Assembly (NCBI RefSeq): GCF_002087075.1
Contig: NZ_MWSM01000037.1
Coordinates: 1 to 20,327 of the forward strand
Source: Streptococcus pseudopneumoniae ATCC BAA-960 = CCUG 49455
GTDB lineage: Bacteria; Bacillota; Bacilli; Lactobacillales; Streptococcaceae
Direction: 5' to 3'
DNA length: 20,327 nucleotides
This document shows positions 17,691-20,327 of the stretch, one piece after another. Numbering within the stretch: position 1 is the stretch's first letter; each line of letters opens with the position of its first letter. The notes beneath the pieces are model-generated. The model saw only the letters and a program-made list of their open reading frames with translations. It was not told the origin of the DNA and searched no databases. Made by a program: the position numbers and the translations under genes.

Positions 17691-17755
17691 ATCGAATAGG
17701 TTTACTATCATCAATTTTGGATTTTTAAGCAGTATCAATAAATTGCTTCCTTGTT

Positions 17756-17796
17756 TTGTCATAATTTTTTTATTTAAAAAATTTACTTTATGACAA
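17756..17796. promoter_or_regulatory. Inverted-repeat operator of the XRE-ImmA-PIN module
   Basis: TTGTCATAA (17756-17764) and TTATGACAA (17788-17796) form a perfect 9-bp inverted repeat with 23 bases between, about three DNA turns centre to centre. The right arm lies between a -35-like TTTACT (17782-17787) and an extended -10-like TGCTATTCT (17802-17810). A helix-turn-helix protein bound at both arms would block the promoter, so this is a likely autoregulatory operator. Confidence 0.6.
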
Positions 17797-17810
17797 GAGT
17801 GTGCTATTCT
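17782..17810 (+). promoter_or_regulatory. Promoter of the XRE-ImmA-PIN module
   Basis: TTTACT (17782-17787), a 17-base spacer and TATTCT (17805-17810) with an extended TG at 17802-17803. It is weaker than consensus and overlaps the operator arm. Confidence 0.45.
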
Positions 17811-17831
17811 TTTTATGAGAGGTGTATGAAT

Positions 17832-18170
17832 ATGATAAATGTATGTGATGTTGGAAAAAGAATAAAAGAACTTAGAATATCTTCAAATCTTACTCAAGAT
17901 AAGATTGCTGAATATTTGTCTTTGAATCAAAGCATGATTGCCAAAATGGAAAAAGGTGAAAGGAATATCACGTCGGATGTTATTGAGAAACTATCTGCCC
18001 TGTTTTGCTGTACGGTTGAATATCTTTTGTTTGGCGAACAAGCTGAACAACAGTGTGTCATATCGTTTAGAAAAAATAAAATAGTAGACCAAGATCTTAA
18101 AGTTTTAGCGAAAATCAATAAAATTGTATTGAATCAATTTGAGATAGATCAGCTATTGGAGACAAAATAA
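17832..18170 (+). CDS. XRE-family helix-turn-helix repressor
   Basis: A 112-residue DNA-binding protein. Residues about 4-65 form a Cro/CI-type HTH (VGKRIKELRISSNLTQDKIAEYL, recognition helix NQSMIAKMEKGERN), followed by the usual VIEKLSALFCCTVEYLLFG. The C-terminal 45 residues are a short tail of unknown role, perhaps for dimer formation or cleavage by the partner protease. ATG 17832 is chosen because AGAGG lies 9 bases upstream; ATGs at 17826 and 17790 are in frame, but the first is too near the ribosome site and the second overlaps the promoter. The metallopeptidase gene begins right at its stop codon. By analogy with ImmR of ICEBs1, it probably represses its own operon. Confidence 0.9.
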   Translation: MINVCDVGKRIKELRISSNLTQDKIAEYLSLNQSMIAKMEKGERNITSDVIEKLSALFCCTVEYLLFGEQAEQQCVISFRKNKIVDQDLKVLAKINKIVLNQFEIDQLLETK

Positions 18171-18929
18171 ATGATTGATAAAATGGATTTAAGTAATAAA
18201 GCTTCAAATCTTAGAAAAAAGTTGGGAGCTGACGGTGAAGCGCCGATAGATATTTTTAAATTGGTACAAAAGATAGAGAATTTGACGCTGGTATTTTATG
18301 GACTCGGAAAGAATATTAGCGGAGTCTGTTATAAAGGAACTCAGTCAAGTCTCATTGTAATCAATTCAGACATGTCATTAGGAAGACAAGGATTTTCTTT
18401 AGCACATGAACTGTATCATCTTTATTATGATGAGGTGAAGAAGAGTTCAGTCAGTCTTATCTTGATTGGTGAAGGAGATGAAACTGAAAGAAAAGCGGAT
18501 CAGTTTGCTTCATATTTTTTAGTTTCCCCATCTTCACTGTATAGGATGGTTGAGGAAATCAGAGAAAATGCTAATAGAACTCATCTTGAAGTAGAAGATA
18601 TTATAAAATTGGGTCAGTTTTATGGTATCAGTCATAAAGATATGTTATATAGATTGCGGAATGATGGATACCTTGATGCAGAAGAAATTAAAAATATGGA
18701 TATTAGTGTTATAGAGACAGCTTCAAGATTAGGCTATGATACAAGTTTATATCGTCCTTTGTCAGAAAGTAAAAAGGAAATGGTATTAGGACACTATATT
18801 AAATCGACTGAACAACTTTTAGAAAATAACAGAATTTCGCAAGGGAAGTATGAGGAACTGCTACTAGATGCTTTCAGATATGATATTGTATATGGGCTAG
18901 ATGAAGAGGGGGAGTTGTCGTTTGACTAG
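18171..18929 (+). CDS. ImmA/IrrE-family metallopeptidase
   Basis: A 252-residue zinc-peptidase-like protein (COG2856 / DUF955 type). The HEXXH motif is HELYH at residues 79-83, and Glu106 in TERKADQFASYFL is the likely third zinc ligand. The pattern FSLAHELYHLYY…E..A..FA is classic for ImmA/IrrE. Residues 1-70 are the leading domain. The tail of about 130 residues after the core contains an RLRNDGYL segment typical of such proteins. ImmA in ICEBs1 and IrrE in Deinococcus cleave XRE-type repressors, so the XRE protein directly upstream is the likely substrate (inference). Start ATG follows GGAG by 9 bases and abuts the XRE stop. The end overlaps the PIN gene. Confidence 0.9.
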   Translation: MIDKMDLSNKASNLRKKLGADGEAPIDIFKLVQKIENLTLVFYGLGKNISGVCYKGTQSSLIVINSDMSLGRQGFSLAHELYHLYYDEVKKSSVSLILIGEGDETERKADQFASYFLVSPSSLYRMVEEIRENANRTHLEVEDIIKLGQFYGISHKDMLYRLRNDGYLDAEEIKNMDISVIETASRLGYDTSLYRPLSESKKEMVLGHYIKSTEQLLENNRISQGKYEELLLDAFRYDIVYGLDEEGELSFD

Positions 18930-19347
18930 TCGTGTATTTATTGATACAGATTGTATTTCAGCATTTTTATGGGTTGGCACTGAACATCTTTTAGAAAAGC
19001 TCTATTCGGGTAAAATTGTTATTCCACAAGAGGTGTATGATGAAATCAATATACCTACAATCCCCCATTTAAAATCTAGGATAGACCAGTTAGTAGCTAA
19101 GGGTTCAGCTGAGATTGTGAGCATAGACATTGGAACTGAAGAATACGCATTATATAGAAATTTAACAAGAAATCATGATAGTAACAAGGTTATTGGTAAG
19201 GGAGAAGCGGCTTCTATTTCCTTAGCGAAAAAGCATAACGGGATATTAGGAAGTAATAACCTAAGAGATGTTCAACCATATGTAGAAGAATTTTCTTTAG
19301 AACATATGACGACAGGAGATATACTGATTGAAGCGTTTAAAGCGTAA
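18922..19347 (+). CDS. PIN-like ribonuclease-domain protein, probably C-terminally truncated
   Basis: A 141-residue protein with a PIN-like layout: an N-terminal strand with acidic residues (RVFIDTDCISAF), IVIPQEVYDEI, the mid acidic GKGEAASISLAKKH, and GSNNLRDV before the last strand. PIN domains are Mg2+-dependent RNases common in toxin-antitoxin systems. TTG 18922 is chosen because AGGGGGAG lies 7 bases upstream and places the first Asp near the N-terminus as usual; ATG 18901 is an in-frame alternative adding 7 residues. It overlaps the ImmA gene by 8 bases. The frame stays open after the TAA for 40 plausible codons, so the stop may be a nonsense mutation. Confidence 0.78.
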   Translation: MTSRVFIDTDCISAFLWVGTEHLLEKLYSGKIVIPQEVYDEINIPTIPHLKSRIDQLVAKGSAEIVSIDIGTEEYALYRNLTRNHDSNKVIGKGEAASISLAKKHNGILGSNNLRDVQPYVEEFSLEHMTTGDILIEAFKA

Positions 19348-19470
19348 TTTATTACTGAACAAGAGGGCAATCATATCTGGAATAATATGCTTAAAAAGAG
19401 AAGAAAAATTGGTGCAAATTCATTTTCAGACTATCTTCGTGGAAGTGTTCATCAAAATAGACAAAAATAA
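19348..19470 (+). pseudogene. Untranslated C-terminal continuation of the PIN gene
   Basis: In the same frame as the PIN gene, the 40 codons after its TAA read as protein-like sequence (FITEQEGNHIWNNMLKKRR, then IGANSFSDYLRG) until TAA 19468-19470. The amphipathic, Trp- and basic-rich character fits a C-terminal helical segment of the same protein. I recall similar tails in related PIN proteins but could not search. It is either a decayed end or part of a read-through product. Confidence 0.5.
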
Positions 19471-19612
19471 ATTTGGATAAATCGAACTTACTATTCAGGA
19501 GGAATATGAGCAATTCGAAGAAGAAAAGTGTCAAATTGAGCCTATAAGAGTAGAAATGACCTACATAGGGGATGAGAGAAAAGTTGTCCTTGAAGTTTCC
19601 TTGAACGATTAG
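19409..19612 (+). pseudogene. Degraded small coding remnant, unknown
   Basis: One frame from TTG 19409 or GTG 19412 reads as protein-like sequence, is broken by TAA at 19478-19480, then continues in the same frame as an acidic protein-like tail (EEYEQFEEEKCQIEPIRVEM, YIGDERKVVLEVSLND) to TAG 19610-19612. It overlaps the PIN continuation in another frame. I do not recognise the family. The uninterrupted frame on both sides of one stop suggests a recently inactivated gene or a chance open frame. Confidence 0.35.
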
Positions 19613-19684
19613 TCGCATGTCAAACGATATGTAGGGTAATGTGAGAAGGGATAGCGAGTAGTTTTTGGTTATTTTATCAAAAAA

Positions 19685-19719
19685 CTTGTATTTTATCATA
19701 CTGAATGATAAAATACAAG
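19685..19719 (-). terminator. Perfect 15-bp inverted repeat, terminator on the minus strand
   Basis: CTTGTATTTTATCAT (19685-19699), a 5-base loop and the exact complement ATGATAAAATACAAG (19705-19719). On the minus strand the stem is followed by TTTTTTG, as in an intrinsic terminator. On the plus strand it is followed by A's. No minus-strand gene is visible to use it, so it could also be a binding or recombination site. Confidence 0.5.
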
Positions 19720-19763
19720 AAAAATAGTAGAATAAAGGAAAGCTTTTCTAAAATGTGTATCTC

Positions 19764-19794
19764 CCCACAGGATTCGTTCTTGTGGGATTTTTTT
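19764..19794 (+). terminator. Plus-strand terminator at the end of the module
   Basis: CCCACA (19764-19769), an 11-base loop and TGTGGG (19781-19786), followed by ATTTTTTTC. It lies between the remnants and the next promoter and probably ends transcripts from the XRE-ImmA-PIN operon. Confidence 0.75.
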
Positions 19795-19815
19795 CGTTAA
19801 AGAAAGCGATAAATA

Positions 19816-19844
19816 TTGACTTTTTGAAAGAAAGATGTCATAAT
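19816..19844 (+). promoter_or_regulatory. Sigma-A promoter of the putative structured RNA
   Basis: TTGACT (19816-19821), a 17-base spacer and CATAAT (19839-19844), each close to consensus. Transcription would begin near 19851. The -10 is part of ATGTCATAA, which matches an XRE operator half-site at eight of nine bases. Confidence 0.6.
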
Positions 19845-19850
19845 TAAGTT

Positions 19851-20085
19851 GGAAAAAACGTAAAAGTATCACTTTTCTCGTTATCCCGACTCCCAAAACG
19901 TCGTTAAACCGCTCGGCAATCCATGGAGACATGGACACATAGTAGTAAGCACGCTATGTGGCTTGGCAGAGCTAAAAACTGTTCCCTTGCGATAAGCCTA
20001 ATAAGCACAACATAGGGAGTTAGAGAAGCCGACTCTAATCATCCACTTTGGGCAGTAGTGAGAACTGCCCCGTGCTTTTTTTATT
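19851..20085 (+). ncRNA. Putative structured non-coding RNA of unknown class
   Basis: About 235 bases run between a good promoter and a terminator with no convincing reading frame. Hairpins seen by eye: ACG-AAAAGT/ACTTTT-CGT (19858-19881), CCATG-GAGA-CATGG (19921-19934), CACATAG/CTATGTG (19936-19960) and TTAGAG/CTCTAA (20020-20038). GCTC/GAGC with CAA/TTG (19911-19919 with 19963-19972) closes a three-way junction around the middle two. ACTCCC (19889-19894) can pair with GGGAGT (20015-20020). GC content is higher than in the surrounding DNA. I cannot match it to a known RNA family. It could be a leader controlling the next gene or a free RNA. Confidence 0.5.
20050..20085 (+). terminator. Terminator of the putative structured RNA, before the edge gene
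   Basis: GGGCAGT (20050-20056), a 7-base loop and ACTGCCC (20064-20070), then CGTGC and a T-rich run to 20085. It sits 23 bases before the next start codon, so it could act as an attenuator for that gene. Confidence 0.75.
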
Positions 20086-20108
20086 TTGAGAAAATATGGA
20101 GTTTGTCG

Positions 20109-20327
20109 TTGAAATTACTTGATTGTATTTTAGATTATCAAGAGAAATTCGATGGAAAAACATGTCAAGTATCAACGAATTATAAGCATTTAGAGACTTT
20201 CGAAGTAGATTTTTGCTTGACTGATTTACATCACTTATTTGGCTTGCACAAAATCACACGAGATTATGCTAGTCAAACAATACCTGCTATTCAAGCTGGT
20301 GTTTTTATTATGGCTTCAAGCCAGTTT
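20109..20327 (+). CDS. N-terminal part of a PBECR4-like nuclease-domain protein (cut by window edge)
   Basis: An open frame from TTG 20109, with GGAG 7 bases upstream, runs to the window end (73 codons, no stop). The segment VDFCLTDLHHLFGLHKI resembles the HLLGLHK-type core of PBECR4 proteins, a predicted Barnase-EndoU-ColicinE5/D-RelE-like nuclease fold found in phages and mobile elements. The N-terminal KLLDCILDYQEKFDGKTC is consistent with such proteins. This is recall of a motif, not a search, and the catalytic residues lie beyond the edge. A TTG at 20103 is an alternative start. It is preceded by the structured RNA and its terminator. Confidence 0.5.
   Translation, partial: MKLLDCILDYQEKFDGKTCQVSTNYKHLETFEVDFCLTDLHHLFGLHKITRDYASQTIPAIQAGVFIMASSQF

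Noticed and set aside
17790..17831. Longer start of the XRE repressor
   Set aside because: It would begin inside the operator and upstream of the -10, so it could not be on the transcript from the proposed promoter.
19391..19938. Two minus-strand open frames of 80-102 codons
   Set aside because: They are rich in Phe/Leu from AT-rich DNA, span hairpins and terminators, and lack ribosome sites.
19923..20015. 30-codon open frame from ATG 19923 inside the putative RNA
   Set aside because: There is no ribosome site, the ATG is buried in a hairpin, and the frame crosses several predicted stems. It is more likely a chance frame in a structured RNA.
17456..20327. Intact prophage or ICE after lytA
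   Set aside because: No integrase, relaxase, terminase or structural gene is visible. An XRE-ImmA pair alone does not prove an element.

Overview
The window is chromosomal DNA of a mitis-group Streptococcus, very close to S. pneumoniae but probably S. mitis, S. pseudopneumoniae or a similar relative. The evidence is the sul-type folate cluster (folP-folC-folE-folBK), the competence operon cinA-recA-dinF-lytA with a ComX box, five BOX repeats and a choline-binding LytA autolysin. The lytA gene is the 'atypical' 316-residue form lacking two residues (Thr290-Gly291 of the 318-residue pneumococcal protein). That form marks non-pneumococcal mitis-group strains.

Layout. 1-1024: the tail of an unknown gene, a BOX element, and a Cof-type HAD phosphatase on the minus strand. 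1148-3392: an NCS2 purine permease and a CPBP (CAAX-type) membrane protease. 3466-7337: the folate operon, in which a BOX element and a terminator-like hairpin separate folE from folBK. 7451-7822: a DUF960 gene on the minus strand. 7979-9034: the rplM-rpsI ribosomal operon with an L13 leader. 9081-10056: two BOX elements flanking a small membrane-protein gene. 10073-12084: tsaE, a GNAT acetyltransferase and an LCP (LytR) protein, tightly packed. tsaE appears to be made from a leaderless transcript. 12102-17526: a ComX-driven block of cinA, recA, dinF and lytA, with extra vegetative promoters for recA and lytA and a terminator hairpin after recA and after lytA.

17560-20327 is AT-rich accessory DNA. 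It holds a three-gene module: an XRE repressor, an ImmA/IrrE metallopeptidase and a PIN-like nuclease. A 9-bp inverted-repeat operator lies in the module's promoter. The PIN gene seems to have an in-frame premature stop. After it come coding remnants, strong hairpins, a roughly 235-nt putative structured RNA with its own promoter and terminator, and the start of a gene resembling PBECR4 nuclease-domain proteins, cut by the window edge.

The genes before 12102 are housekeeping: purine uptake, tetrahydrofolate synthesis, ribosomal proteins, tRNA t6A modification and wall-polymer attachment. The cinA-lytA block links competence to recombination and autolysis. The XRE-ImmA-PIN module with the adjoining RNA and putative nuclease is the best candidate for a little-described system. 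By analogy with ImmR/ImmA pairs, the metallopeptidase would relieve repression and release the nuclease. That mechanism is inference.
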